Source: Hippopus hippopus (taxonomy: Eukaryota; Mollusca; Bivalvia; Cardiida; Cardiidae). From it: a DNA stretch of 64,000 nucleotides. The translations under genes were made by a program, and so were the position numbers. The stretch is from positions 45,212,412-45,276,411 of the forward strand of contig OX328109.1 of the NCBI GenBank assembly GCA_946811185.2, given 5' to 3'. This document shows, piece after piece, positions 36,634 to 48,531 of the stretch (position 1 is the stretch's first letter; each line of letters starts with the position of its first letter). The notes beneath the pieces are model-generated. The model made no database searches. It worked only from the letters and a program-made list of their open reading frames with translations, and had not been told where the DNA came from.

Positions 36634-36852
36634 TTAACCATTCACAACACAATCTCGAAATATAATGACCCTGACAAGAAAGGCTTTTAAAACATTGTAG
36701 GAAAAGGAGAAAATGCTGATAACCATCATTTTCTCCTTTTCCAACAATGTTTTCTAACCTTCTTGAAACAAACTTTAATTTTTGAATCACATTTATTGTG
36801 CAAATGCTTTCAATGTTGATACGTCTAAAATCTTGTTGTTTGGTAAACAATT
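36634..36852 (-). repeat. Family A element
   Basis: Arms GTAGGAAAAGGAGAAAATGC with complement; centre GATAACCATC asymmetrical. Confidence 0.85.
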
Positions 36853-36854
36853 AA

Positions 36855-37455
36855 TACACGTGATTTTTTAAAGACAGGTTTGATTGTATGTTTATTTATC
36901 ATTCTGTTTATTATTTAAAAAAAGGACTTGCCAGCATGAAATACAGTTTTTAAGTCCCTTTAATCTTCAACGTGCTCAGTGCGGGTCAATGCACTTTTTG
37001 CGGTTAGTTTAGATGAAGTTAAGACTGTGTACACGCCTGATCGTGAATCTGCATTGTCCAATACAGGGAGAATTTTAGAGGGGGTTCCAAAAAACTTTGA
37101 ATAGGTACACTGGCTGCCGCGATATATCTGAAATAATGTTGAAAACGGTGTTAAACATCAAACAATCAATCAAAGATGATAGTTAGGTGCGTTTGATGCA
37201 TTTTCTTGTAAACGCTCTCTGAAATCAAACACCTCTGTACCGTTATTTATGGAAACGTAGAATTATAATCTCGTGCCAATAGTTCATATTTTGTTTACTG
37301 AGAATCGTATACTTTGTTGTATATTATAGGTTATTAAGTATCAAAGGACTAATTCGTGGCGGGGAGAGAAGTGGGGTTTAGAGTTCATGGGAGGGGTTGT
37401 TTTTAATGAAGTGTTTGGCATGTTAACTCATTCCATACCATAGACGACACCAGAA
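36855..37455. other. No gene recognised
   Basis: Possible SINE tail near 37130-37160 (ACGGTGTTAAACATCAAACA). Otherwise plain. Confidence 0.35.
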
Positions 37456-37461
37456 GCTTTT

Positions 37462-37530
37462 GTGGACAGTGTAGATCAAGATCAGACTGCACAGAACGTG
37501 CAGTCTGATCTCTGATCTGCACTGTCCACT
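37462..37530. repeat. Family B hairpin, canonical
   Basis: GATCAAGATCAGACTGCACA / GTGCAGTCTGATC with loop GAAC; flank GTGGACAGTG / CACTGTCCAC also pairs. Confidence 0.9.
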
Positions 37531-37534
37531 GCTT

Positions 37535-38165
37535 TATTCTGGATCATGACTGAACTCTCTCTTGATCTTGCACCGAAACTATATTTGTAACCTTTAAGAA
37601 AATGCAAATATTTATTTAGTAATGAAGGAGTTAAAACATTTTCTTTTGTTACACCATAAGAGAAAAATGCATTAGATATCTACTGCCCATATGTATTGAT
37701 GTACTAAACTGTAGGCATTAATGTCATTCGTAAATATCAGCACTTGCTGTCCTAACTAACTTTTTAACCAAACGAAAAAATGATTCGGCTTACTTGAGAC
37801 TCAAAACAACATACAGTCTGTTGATGTTATCAAAAATAGCATGTAAAAACCAGTGCTAACCCTTTCTCGTCTTTCCCCGCCCAAACTTCTGTCGCAATAA
37901 CAGCGTGTTGACCCGCAAAACTCAGTTTTGCTGTTTTTGGTCTAAAACTATAAAACAAGAATGGAAAGGTCACGACCTCAAAATTCAAAGAGAAACTAAA
38001 TACTTCTTTTCTACAAAGTTACACTATTTGTGGACGCAGTTACCAATTTTGTAGTCAAAAAAAGCATAAACTGACCTTTCGCCATTACTTCAAATTTTCA
38101 CTTTGCAAATTAGAAATAGAAATTTGGAGAACTGTGTAAACAAGCCTGTATGAAGCCTCAAGCCT
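37535..38165. other. No gene recognised
   Basis: AT-rich with no long open frame and no repeat I can match. Confidence 0.35.
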
Positions 38166-38174
38166 GAGAATAAC

Positions 38175-38470
38175 GTTTAGTTTGTTTGCTCGTCTGTTTG
38201 GTGGTAAACACCGTTTTCAACAATATTTCAGTTATTTTGCAGTGGCCAGAAAACCAAGCCTTGCTTTCCTGGACTATCTTTTACCGATACTTATCACAAT
38301 ATTTTTTCTAAGCCACTGGCTGCTTTACCACAATACAATTATCGGAACAGTGATCAGCCGTGAGAGAGGATTGAATCCTGATGAAAGGACTATCACAAAA
38401 CCTCGGAAAGAATATTGATCGGACTGGGGACTCGAACCAGCGACCTCCCTTGTGTCAAGCTGCGTCCGAG
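38175..38470 (-). repeat. SINE type 2, with tRNA-like head
   Basis: Tail GTTTTCAACAATATTTCAGT, body CTAAGCCACTGGCTGCTTT and GTGATCAGCCGTGAGAGAGG, head GGACTCGAACCAGCGACCTC (a B box on the minus strand). Confidence 0.78.
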
Positions 38471-38536
38471 AAATACGTTTAGATTGCCAAGACTAGTTTA
38501 ACCCTTAGGCTGCTAAGCCCGACTCACCGATCTTTT

Positions 38537-38602
38537 GCGGACAGCGTAGATCAAGATCAGACTGCACAGAACGTGCAGTCTGATCTTGGATCTACACCGT
38601 TC
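38537..38602. repeat. Family B hairpin, canonical
   Basis: GATCAAGATCAGACTGCACA / GTGCAGTCTGATCTTGGATC; left flank TTTTGCGGACAGCG. Confidence 0.9.
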
Positions 38603-38888
38603 GATAAGGAGATGCCTTTCCTCATAAGATACCCTTGACATAGGAAGATTTAGGCTTTTTTACTTTCGGCTTGAAAGTTTCATGTCTTTTATTTTAAGCA
38701 GGATAATTGAAGCATAATCACTGTTCAAACTCGACTTTAAACACAGGTCATCACCCCTATCTAATTGTTTTAACTCTTATCCCGCTAAATAAATCAAATA
38801 CAACTTTCAAGCCTACAAAAAAAAAAAGAAATAATATTACTTCAAACTTAATTTTTCGAGAAAAATTTGGGGGATTAATATCTCCTGA

Positions 38889-38957
38889 TCGGACAGTGTA
38901 GATCCAAGATCAGACTGCACGTTCTGTACAGTCTGATCTTAATCTACGCTGTCCGCG
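38889..38957. repeat. Family B hairpin
   Basis: AGATCCAAGATCAGACTGCA / ACAGTCTGATCTTAATCTAC with GGACAGTG / CGCTGTCC outer pairing. Left flank GAGAAAAATTTGGGGGATTA is an altered form of the usual flank. Confidence 0.88.
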
Positions 38958-39164
38958 AAAGGTCGGTGAGTTACACTCAATAGCTTAAGGGTTGGTTAAA
39001 AGATCATATCGTGGTGATTAATTCCGTTTTCTACAACATGCGGTCTGTCTATGATCTTAGCTTATTGGATTTGGAACTGTACTTTATCCATCGTTAGATA
39101 TGAAAAGGCATTTGTAATGGAAGCTGAATAATCTTTCCTGTTGGCACGTTACTACGGGCACATG

Positions 39165-39424
39165 GTCTGCAACATGCGAAAAGGGACTTTCGGATATTTG
39201 CGTAAAGTGTCGTCTCGGATCAGCCTGCGCAGTCCGCGCAGGCTAATCCGAGACGGCACTTTACGTCAACATTAGATTTTGTCCTACACTAGACTTGCGT
39301 GAAACAGAAAATCACACAGGATCGGAAAGCGTCGTCTCGGATCAGACTGCGCGGACTGCTGAGGCTGATCCGGAACGACACTTTACGCAAATGTCCGAAT
39401 GTTCCATTTCGCGTGTTGCAGGCC
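39165..39424. repeat. Family E TIR element with target duplication
   Basis: Both ends are flanked by ACATG (39160-39164 and 39425-39429). Hairpins TCGGATCAGCCTGCGCAGTC and GGATCAGACTGCGCGGAC. Confidence 0.88.
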
Positions 39425-39425
39425 A

Positions 39426-39520
39426 CATGTATTCACTAACCATTCTAAATTACGTTCTTAGAATTATTCTGAATTTTAAAAAGTAACGTAATTTCTGATT
39501 GGCTTAACATTGTTGAACAC
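39426..39520. repeat. Family I left-end fragment
   Basis: TATTCACTAACCATTCTAAA, AAAGTAACGTAATTTCTGAT and GGCTTAAC. Confidence 0.55.
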
Positions 39521-40290
39521 ATCAAAAACTACTAAGATCGAAATGAATGTATTTGATGGTACATTTAAGACATTTTAACATGCAAAAATGGGGTTAGAAA
39601 TCATGAGTAAAAAAGGATAAGGAACAATTCCGCTTTGTGCAGTCAGGGGACATAATCAAACTTTGGTTTTAGAATATACTTTGAAAGGTTTAATCAGTTT
39701 TTGTTGAATGATTATGCTGAGAGAAGAAAAAGAGGGGGTTCATCCCATTACCCCTATAAATGCATATATACAGTTTGCCATGGCTTGGACCCAGAATATG
39801 TGGCAAGGTGACATTTGTGCCTAAAAGTGAACGCAGTGACATAAATGAACCTCTAGATTAGCCGAAACAATTGAACAGAGACTAGAACATAAAAATGGTT
39901 TCCATGACAGTCCACTCATGAATGACACTTGCTAACAAGCAAAATCAAGATTTTGACGTTTAAGACTTAACTTGGTCTTTTTTCCCCTTAAAGGGAAAAA
40001 AAATACAACAAAATGCTCCCTCTCGTAATGGAATTGTCTTCAAATCAGAATGACAAAATTGATGCCATTAGACAGGACTGCAGTTATGGACTGGTATGGC
40101 AAACCTTATGCAATCTCGTGTTTTGTTTTCGTATGCGAGTAAATGTAATGCGTACATGTATATAATTGAATGATCGTCCATTGAAACCGATTTCGGACTC
40201 AAGTCTATATATCATTGCTGTCTGCATTTTAGGTAGATCTATCTAACCATGTCATTACGGACTCATGGTATATTATGTCAATTCAGGGCA
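39521..40290. other. No gene recognised
   Basis: No repeat or splice-consistent open frame noticed. Confidence 0.35.
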
Positions 40291-40299
40291 CATCCAGGG

Positions 40300-40386
40300 C
40301 TACCAGCTGTTTCTCCTTTTTCCCGCGGTGTTTCGAAAAGCATTTCTTATCAGGGTCGTTAAACCACGGGGATGAGTAAAGGGCTA
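40300..40386 (+). repeat. Family A right-end fragment
   Basis: TACCAGCTGTTTCTCCTTTT, CAGGGTCGTTAAACC, GAGTAAAGGGCTA. Confidence 0.65.
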
Positions 40387-40454
40387 AAGACGTCTGCTGC
40401 TTACTTGAAAGGAGTTACGACAAAGATAAAGATGGAATGGCTTATCTACTTTTT

Positions 40455-40625
40455 TGGAGCCACACACATATCTGTGCTCTGGCAAAAGGAGGCTTAATAA
40501 ATCTCCGTGCTGCAGTATACCATACAAGTCATCACATTATGTATCTATAGAATATATTTTTTCGAACAACCAACTAAATTATGAGGTAGAACTGCCTCTC
40601 TTGCCTCTCCAGTTGGCTAGACGGT
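40455..40625 (+). repeat. Family F fragment
   Basis: CTGTGCTCTGGCAAAAGGAG, GGCTTAATAAATC, AAGTCATCACATTATGTATC and ATTATGAGGTAGAACTG. Confidence 0.6.
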
Positions 40626-40636
40626 CAGCCCGAAAG

Positions 40637-40790
40637 TAATTACCAGCATTTTCTCTTTTTGCCACAATGTTGTCCTAAGATGTACATTATATGTATCCCA
40701 TCATCTCAGCGAGCAGTACCTAATTTTGTGTCTGCATATTCGTTTCATTTGGGGGAGTCTAAGGGTTTGTAGCCTTGTGAAGAAATATAG
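40637..40790 (-). repeat. Family A fragment
   Basis: TTACCAGCATTTTCTCTTTT, CCACAATGTTGTCC, then TTTCATTTGGGGGAGTCTAA. Confidence 0.65.
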
Positions 40791-42320
40791 AGACTCCTAA
40801 AAAAATACTCAGTGACTCCGGTCGATGACTCAAGTCGTTTTGCAGCGGACCATCCTCGAAAATACTGTTGTAAAAGGGAAAAAAGTTTCCCTGATTAGTT
40901 TCTCCTTTTTTCATCTGTATTATCTTTTTACTGGTTTAAAATTATTCCGATCAGTGATCAGTCGATTAACCAAGTTTACCGCACGTGACATTTGAATAAC
41001 AACGATTCATAATTTCTTTTCAAGTCTGAAAGCTGTTTCACAACTAGATTTTCTGGTTTAACATTTTGCAGGAAATTTGAATCTTAATAAATCTTGTCTC
41101 GTCTTAGAAGAAAAAAGAACATCGGGGCCACGGTGGCCCTGAATCGTTCACCTGAAATTTCGACGTTTGTAGCTCTATCAATCAAAGCGCTGATAGCGCT
41201 GAAAGGGCAGCATTTTCACCGCGTTAAGGTCCCTATTTCCGGCAATATTTTGTTATAGTGACAGTTCATACGCTGATACAGGGAACTTTAAAGAAGAAGA
41301 AGAAAAAAAAAAAAAAAAAACCATGGAAGCGGATAGATTGCACCCTTGACACAGCGTGTATGTAGATTGCTTTGAAAGTACTACCATTAAGCCAACTGTA
41401 CTATATTTTTGGATTAAGGCATTGAGTGTATCAAAAACAATGTAAACTAAAGGTACTGTTACAAGCAGCACTGTCCAAAATCCTTGCATCCAGGGCAAAA
41501 GAGAGATAACTTGATAAAACCATGGTGAAGGTTTATTAGGTAATGCTTTGCATCAAATATCAAAACTATACGCCGAAAGGTATTTGGCAGAAATATCCTG
41601 CAAGATTATCTCTTGATCACAGCTCTGTGTGAGATACAAATACCATAAGTAAAGGCTTGTGTAGGGGATAATTTAGGACTAGAAGATTTTGTTTTCCTTC
41701 TTTAATTATTGATCATGGAGCAATGCGATTTGGGTTTACAAAGTAACACTCCTAGTCGACGTCAACAAGGCAATAGTATAATTACATACCAAAATCATGG
41801 CTCCAAACCATTTGGTTCCAGACAAGAAGATCTTCACAATTTTCAAATTTATATGTCTCAGTAAGAAATATGTACATTGGGTCATTTTTTGTTTTTTGTT
41901 TTTTTTTACCTATGGGACAGTTTCAAGTACGTTCATAAAATGCTAAGATTGTTCTATAATTAGTAACGGGAGCAGTCTTGATTACATGACCTCATTCGTA
42001 ACTAATTATTTCTTACTCCTATCATAATCACGGTCTGCGCATAAAAAAAAAGAAACTAAACAAAATCAAACAAAGTCCAAAAGACACAATTTGGTATGAA
42101 TTATTATTTTTGATATAAGTTTTTCTGAAGCACTGAGTTGTTGACGGGCAACCGACGGCGGCCATTGGACAATCAGAACATTCGTGGACAAAGTACATAA
42201 TGCATAGTTGAGCTAAAAGTTTTAAAAAAAAAGAGAAAGTTTATCGTAAGATATTTATAAGACTTAGAGCTGAGGGTATCAACCTCTTGCCACGGATAAT
42301 ACCCCAGCCACAATATTTCG
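40791..42320. other. No gene supported
   Basis: Contains GGGGCCACGGTGGCCC at about 41125 (a palindrome) and a poly-A at 41300. The minus-strand frame at 41253-41498 (hydrophobic, WTVLLVTVPLVYIVFDTL) has no splice context or known motif. Confidence 0.4.
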
Positions 42321-42324
42321 TGTA

Positions 42325-42420
42325 CTCTTTACCAAGCAATCCCGAATTTTAGCATAGTGAAAAAAAATGGTGGTAACCAGCAATATACCCCCCCCCCACA
42401 CACACACACACACTCCCCCG
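42325..42420. repeat. Family A left fragment and (CA)n
   Basis: ACTCTTTACCAAGCAATCCC and GGTGGTAACCAGC, then a C-run and (CA)9. Confidence 0.75.
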
Positions 42421-42670
42421 TAGCGCATTACCTACCTATAGACCTACTTATATACAGAAAACCGTTGTTGAGAGGGTATTTATTGCTAATTACAATCAAT
42501 GGAGTCCCTCCCCAGTCGACTTTCCTGATTTCACTGATCCGAAAGTCCGGCCTCAGTCCCTAGTATGTCTATATAAAGGCATTTAAAGGTAACAGTAAGT
42601 CTACCCTTTGATACAATACACGTGAAAAGTGTTAACCCTTCTGGCTGCGAACCAGAATTTAATCGCTTCT

Positions 42671-42738
42671 GCAAACAATGCAGATTAAGATCAGACTGTT
42701 CAGAACGTACAGTCAGATCGTTGATCTATAAGGTCCGC
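42671..42738. repeat. Family B hairpin, diverged
   Basis: AGATTAAGATCAGACTGTTC / GTACAGTCAGATCGTTGATC. Confidence 0.75.
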
Positions 42739-42827
42739 TTTTTGCTATGAAACGAAAGAAAAACACATCAAAACTGCAATATTTGAATGTTTTGTAAGGT
42801 TAAGTAATACCCATTTTATCTATAGTT

Positions 42828-43040
42828 CCTTTACCACACAGAGTTTAACGACCCTGAGAAGGAGGCCTTTTGAAAACTTTGTTGAAAAAAAGGAGAAAAT
42901 GCTGGTATCCAGCATTTTCTCCTTTTCCAACAATGTTTTCTTAATCGTCGAAAGCAAATTCAACCAGAGGCGTTTAAATTGCCTTTTGAAAATGGTTTCA
43001 ACTTGGGCAAGTCTAAAATTTTGTCGTCTGTTAAAGAGTT
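42828..43040 (-). repeat. Family A element
   Basis: Arms GTTGAAAAAAAGGAGAAAAT and complement; right end GTCGTCTGTTAAAGAGTT. Confidence 0.85.
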
Positions 43041-43257
43041 CAAGCCCAACAAGGGGTCAATTTTTTAAAGGAAAATGCACTTTTATCTCAATAGATAAAT
43101 TATAAGTTGAATAAGAAGGTCTAGACCTTTTCCATAAAGAGCTGTCGTGGTTATTTACTCATACATGAAATGAATTGCGGCTCCTTATTACTGCCTCCTG
43201 CCTTCAGTGGAACAGGAAAAGTCACAACGATTAATTCATAATAACCAGCTGCCTGGA

Positions 43258-45022
43258 AACAATCTCTGATTGTTCAAGTTATGCTGTCTTGTTCTTACAT
43301 GTATGAGCATTTTTTGGGGGGTGGGGGAGAGGAAAGTCGATTAGCATATTTACTATTTTTCATCTGAAGTCTGTCATTCAGTCTTGTCTGTCTGTCTGTC
43401 TGTCCAGTTTATCAGTGCCTTCGATCTGCATCACTGATTATAAGCCTTTAAAAAGTTAATAAATTTCTTTCTCTCTCTCTCTCTCTCTCGCTCTCTTCAT
43501 ATTTATTCACATGGTTTTTTATTCATTCCTCATAATCTATACTTTTTATTGAAAAAAAAATGCCGCTTTAATCCAAAAATCATTGCCTGATTCTAGTGCA
43601 ATCCCAATAACTATATATAAGATTTATAGGTAGTTTGAGATTCATAGGGACCCCCTGAATTTTGAATTAGCTTAAAAAATGCTTTAGATATTGTACTGAA
43701 AAATTGCGTAGTTGATAATATTACCTTTACCAACTCTTGGTGAAATTTTCAGAATTTTTGATAACTTAATTTGACTCTTTTGAATTCAGTGCCATGTTGA
43801 AATGTAAGAACAAAACAGCAGAAAACCGGTGGGAGGGTTGAAGGCTGTTCCGAGTAAAGGGTTTACCTGTTTAAGAGAACAGCTCTCATTCAAGTACAGT
43901 AACTGTGGTCGTCTATTGTTTGAACAGCAAAAACTTCAACTTTTTAGGCCCTTATCTCGTTTTCTACTTGGGTTTTATTTTAACGATTCAATATCGGAGA
44001 CTTGCACGCTTTTGTTTAGATTTTTTTTCCCCAACACCCAACCTTCGTTTTCTGAAACCCAGCCAAACTTGGACTTACATTATGTGGTATAGCATACAAC
44101 AATAAAATGAAGAAGGGTGAATTGTATGAAGTGGTTAAGTTCCATATACAAGCTGAAAAGTATTGTTGTAGATGAATTTTTACGGTCAAAGGAACACAGT
44201 ATCTTTAAGACCACCCTATGATTGTGACCAAAATACAAAAGAGCTAATTTTGGGCGAACTGAAAAAATCATAGCGAAAAACAATTCAATACGCACCATGA
44301 AAGACCTAGTCTAAGTGTCGGGTAGTTTCGAACACGTATCTCAACAAAAGTGGTATAAAACATGAAGCCATGCCGAAAATAAAATTGAGACCAAATTTTG
44401 GAGAACCGACACCATATAAGAGAACATAGGACAAATCATTTCAGACTGAAGATTTGAATGAAACTGACGAAAGCGATATCCAAGGTAAGGTATATAGAAC
44501 TGTATTACACGTATTTGTACAAAAACAATTTCAGGGCCTTATAGTTAACTAAAGTGAGGAACTGAAGTCATGCACTTGTCTAGTTATGTTTCCTGTTCTG
44601 GTCCCTGTGCAAAACCGTCATTGAAAGTTAAAGCTTCAAAACAAAAATAAAACACTACTGCAATGGGCAAAATGGTCTTTCTTGCAGAGGGAAAGTTCTA
44701 GTTTTCGCCGTGAGAGCTGACCAGCAAGCTCATTTTAAAAGACTCTGTAGTTTCATAAAAATTGATACAAGATTTTTCAAGGCATTTCAAAAATCAGGAG
44801 GTCTCTATGAATTTCAAACCACCTTATACAGTCTCTAAACGAAATTCGTGATAAATTATCTTAAGTACAATATAAAAATTACTTTTTTTTTTGTATGTCA
44901 TGGTTATAAAATGTAATGAATGATCCATAAGTGTAAACAGAATGTACCCCCCCCCCCCCCAAAAAAAAATGCTCATGTAAGAACAACACCGCATGACTAG
45001 AACAATCAGGAAACGGGATGCA
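43258..45022. repeat. Long inverted structure, ~1.76 kb
   Basis: Outer blocks CTGATTGTTCAAGTTATGCT, TTGTTCTTACATG and GAGCATTTTTT at 43258-43320 reappear in complement at 44945-45020. Inner blocks GTAGTTTGAGATTCATAGGG (about 43630) and AGGAGGTCTCTATGAATTTC (about 44797) do too. The spacer has frames on both strands without known domains. Confidence 0.7.
43388..43495. repeat. (TCTG)n and (TC)n microsatellite
   Basis: TGTCTGTCTGTCTGTC at 43388 and TCTCTCTCTCTCTCTC at 43470; present only in the left arm of the long inverted structure. Confidence 0.9.
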
Positions 45023-45204
45023 GGGGTTTTTGTGCTATAACGGTTCAGATTTTATTAATTCTTGGAAAGATATACATTGAATTATGGAAAAATTATAATA
45101 TCCGGCCGCTATGTTTTATACTTAATTAGATCTATTTATCTAATATCCAATTTTTAATAAGGTTACAGACTGCATAATATAAGCTTTTGAACGAAAGCTA
45201 AAAT

Positions 45205-45470
45205 CGTAACCTTTCATTTAGAAATATTTTTCGCGATGTTTTTGATGGAATAAAGGATTTAGCATAGGGGCCGGATTTGTGAGGAAAGTCATTAAATTTC
45301 GTCATGGGTCGATTTTTTCAGAGACCTATTTTTCTATTATTTTTGTCGAAATTTATTCATTTTCATACTTTTGGACACCTTAAACCACACACTTTCATTT
45401 AGAAATAGTTTCCACGATGTAAAGGATTTACACGAAATAAAGGATTTAGAGTAGGGGCCGGATTTGTGTA
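45205..45470. repeat. ~182-bp tandem duplication
   Basis: CATTTAGAAATA, CGATGT, AATAAAGGATTTAG and AGGGGCCGGATTTGTG occur at 45218-45282 and again at 45397-45466. Confidence 0.8.
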
Positions 45471-45474
45471 ATTC

Positions 45475-46845
45475 ATGAAATATCTCGAAGAAAATACGAA
45501 AATCTTTCCTATCTTTAATCGACAATGTTTCGAAAAGTATTTCGATGATCATAATGTATTTTATATCATATAAATGGGTGATATCTAGGCTTTAATTTGA
45601 TACTAATTTCGGTAGAATCAAATAATGAATAAAAGATTTAGATGTGGGGGGCGTTGGGCCGGGAATTTTGGTTTTTTTTTCCGAGTGGGGCCGGGGAACA
45701 CACTTTGCCATATTGCCATATAGGGTGGTGTCGCACCACCGCAAAATTGCTTCCGGGTCGTAGTCGGGTCGTAGTATCAAAAGTAGTCCTATATGAAATT
45801 TTGCAGTAGCACTTAAGTTGCACTGTTTCATTGAGCCGAGATGGCTTGGAGGTATATAATTTAGATTTGCTTGAAATTTGGGCAGTGGGGGACCACTTAG
45901 ATGTGTTTTTTTTTTTTTTTTGTGCACTGACAGGACTACTTTGTATCAGTTGAGGAACAAAAACTTGGGGTCAAGGCGGTGAACAGGTGTTCCTGAGAGG
46001 ACAAAATCTAGGGTGCCTGTGTTGGTTGGAAATTAGCGAAAAACGCATTCAGTTGACATTTTTTTTTTCATTTTTTTTTGCAGGCCTATGTTGGTACTTT
46101 AAAGAGTAAAAGACGGACAAGCTATATTTTTGCCGTCAAGCAATATGCGAAGCTTCAAATATGGTCAATTTCGCACTTATTTCATTTAGGCCAAAAACCA
46201 CGGTGTGACACCAGTGAACGGGTAAAGTTGCGAATAAGTCTCAGGGCGAATAGACCCAATACTGTTTCCCTGCCTCCAAGTATGTAATGTTATTAATTCG
46301 CTTGGACGCAGAGCACCAATATCTTAATGACACGAACTTGTTTACATTCAATGGTGCCTATCAACAAATGTAAAGTTGTTTTGTAGGTTATGGGAACTTT
46401 GTCATCGGGTTTATCTCCTTCTTAATCAAAGTTTACATATTTTTAAATAAAACGAGCCATTTTTTTTCTCTTGATATAGCTTTGAAATGTTTTTTTTTCG
46501 TCCGAGTATTTTTTGTGATGAAACATCGTGCAAGACTCGCTGAATAACGAGTTTCCAAAATTAGACATTGCACAATTGATTGCAACCTTTCTCAATGTGA
46601 TGTTAATTTAACAACCATCTCGATCGTATTACTTTCACTTTCCCAATGTTCTTAAGGAAAACAGAAAGGTATTCCTATTGACGTTTTTTTTTTTTCAAAT
46701 TTCTTCTTTTTCATTCATATTTATTTTATCTGCTGATGATTTTTGATTTGGACAGGGCCAAGATTTTGTCATTTGAGAAATCTAAGAATAAAGTTATAGG
46801 CCTGATGTTGCTATTGACAGCTCTAGAAACACTATGGAAAATGGA
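45475..46845. other. No gene supported
   Basis: Short frames such as 46078-46287 have no recognisable motif; several poly-T runs (45906, 46062). Confidence 0.4.
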
Positions 46846-46859
46846 AACTTTTTTGAAAG

Positions 46860-47020
46860 CAACCAAAGGAGAGAAACTTTGAAAACATTGTGGAAAAAGG
46901 TGAAAATGCTGGCTACCAGTGCAGAAATGAATTTGAACGTTTGAGTCAAATTTATTTTGTCTTTTGCAAATGCTTTCAATTCACACAAGTCTAAAATTTT
47001 GTCTTTAAGCAAAGAATTCA
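46860..47020 (-). repeat. Family A element, right arm deleted
   Basis: GAAAACATTGTGGAAAAAGG, GAAAATGCTGGCTACCAGTG, then directly the ATTTATTTTGTC flank and CTTTAAGCAAAGAATTC end. Confidence 0.75.
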
Positions 47021-47144
47021 TACAAAATAGGAACAGAGGATATTTTTTTTAGTGAAAGATCTTATTTATTTCATCAAGTGAAATATTTTCCCAATGATGT
47101 TCACTTGATAAAATAAATTTCCTTTTTTTTTTTGCGAGAAAAAA

Positions 47145-47985
47145 AAAACAATTCTAACATAACACATGAATATGGCTTTATAAACACAGTGCAATGATGG
47201 CATGGTAAAATCTATGCCATTCTGTATAGAGTGACATCATTCGGTGTAAAGTAAATCGCCTGCGGCTGTTCTATGTCTTCGCCCTCTGATATTTTATCAG
47301 TGAAAGTCAATTGACGCAAACAGATCATTTTCCGTTCCTTGACCAAGGAGGAATGAAAATCCTCAATACCGATATTAACTGTTTTGATAAAAATTGACGA
47401 TGGAACTATTTGAAATGTTACCAGTAAACATATGTAAATCAAGTGTCTTTTCAAGTTGAAGGTTAGTTCACAATTGACCAGTGTTGCACTGAAAATATGG
47501 GATTTGGAGTGGGTGGAGTAATATTCAGAGCGTTCGAAGTAACTACGGCTCTAATGCTTGACAATACATTCATTCTTCTTTGTAATTTGAAAGGGAGAAA
47601 GTATAACAGTACAATTGTTTGTTCATGTTGTGTTTGATGCCTAAGGTGTTATTGAAATTTTGATTCTTTTTTTCATTTACCGACTGGGCAGTGGGGTTTT
47701 GTTTTGGTAAGTAACTGGAATAGCCATGGTTTATTCAATGGAATATGGTTCGCATCCGCATTTTTACACTAAATATGAACTTTTATTCCTTTGATTAAGA
47801 GTTGGTCATGTTAGAATCGAAATGATCTTCCTTCTATCATGGTTTATTGTTCAATAAACCACGTTGCAAGTTATGAGGTGCAATCAACAAACCACTCGGG
47901 CTATCGCCCTCGTTGATTATTTATTGTGCCTCATAATTCACAATCGTGGTTAATTCAACGATAAACCACAATAGAAAGAAGATTA
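47145..47985. repeat. Family N element with internal insertion
   Basis: Left block ATGGCTTTATAAACACAGTG and CATGGTAAAATC (47170-47250). Right block from about 47734: ATTCAATGGAATATGGTTCG, AAGAGTTGGTCATGTTAGAA, then hairpin ATCATGGTTTATTGTTCAAT with complement ending 47984. About 480 bp extra separates the two blocks compared with 62590-62958. Confidence 0.8.
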
Positions 47986-48335
47986 TTTTTTAAACATTCT
48001 ATTTATTTCATGCTTCTAACCCTTTTTTTGGGGGGTACTTACATTGAAATCCAGTACAGTTCTTTTCAATAATTCCCTATAGCGTACCCCCTCGGCATAA
48101 CAACGCATTACAATATTACGTAAAGCGCAGAAAATGTAGAGTAAATTACGTTATATTTCCATCTGGTTGAGTGGCACGCACATTTTACCTAGCTAACTAG
48201 TGAGCGGGAACTACTGTTTCCGCCTTCAGTTGAAGAGTTAGAAAATAAAAGTGGTATTTTTCACGGTTGTAACCATGAATTATCGAAAAATATTCCACCG
48301 GTATTTCTCAATAAACTACTGGAAGGCATGAAATA
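47986..48335 (+). repeat. Family G element, hairpin missing
   Basis: TTCATGCTTCTAACCCTTTT, AATAATTCCCTATAGCGTAC, GTTGAAGAGTTAGAAAAT and TCTCAATAAACTACTGGAAG. It ends about 75 bases before the start codon of the KptA-LRR gene. Confidence 0.8.
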
Positions 48336-48410
48336 AAACATGGTTCATTGATATTTTTCAGGAATACATAACATACACTAGGAATACAATTAAGATCTGT
48401 ATGATCCACA

Positions 48411-48531
48411 ATGCCTCACACTAACAACAAGAAGAAGGATGTAGATCCCTACGCTGGCCGGCTCAGTAAAAGACTCTGCTATATCCTCAGATATGGAGCT
48501 TTAAAAGAGGGACTAACAGTTTTAGATGGGG
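48411..48531 (+). CDS. KptA-LRR fusion, exon 1
   Basis: ATG in a good context (cacaATGc), 40 codons plus one base, donor GGGG|gtaagt. Encodes a Lys/Asn-rich start then the first KptA helices with LRYGA where enzymes have LRHxA. A possible upstream 5'-UTR acceptor is tttttcag at about 48353-48360. Confidence 0.85.

Noticed and set aside
41253..41498. Hydrophobic minus-strand frame (81 residues)
   Set aside because: No homology recognised, no splice context, and its end is a poly-Phe translation of a poly-A/GAA run.
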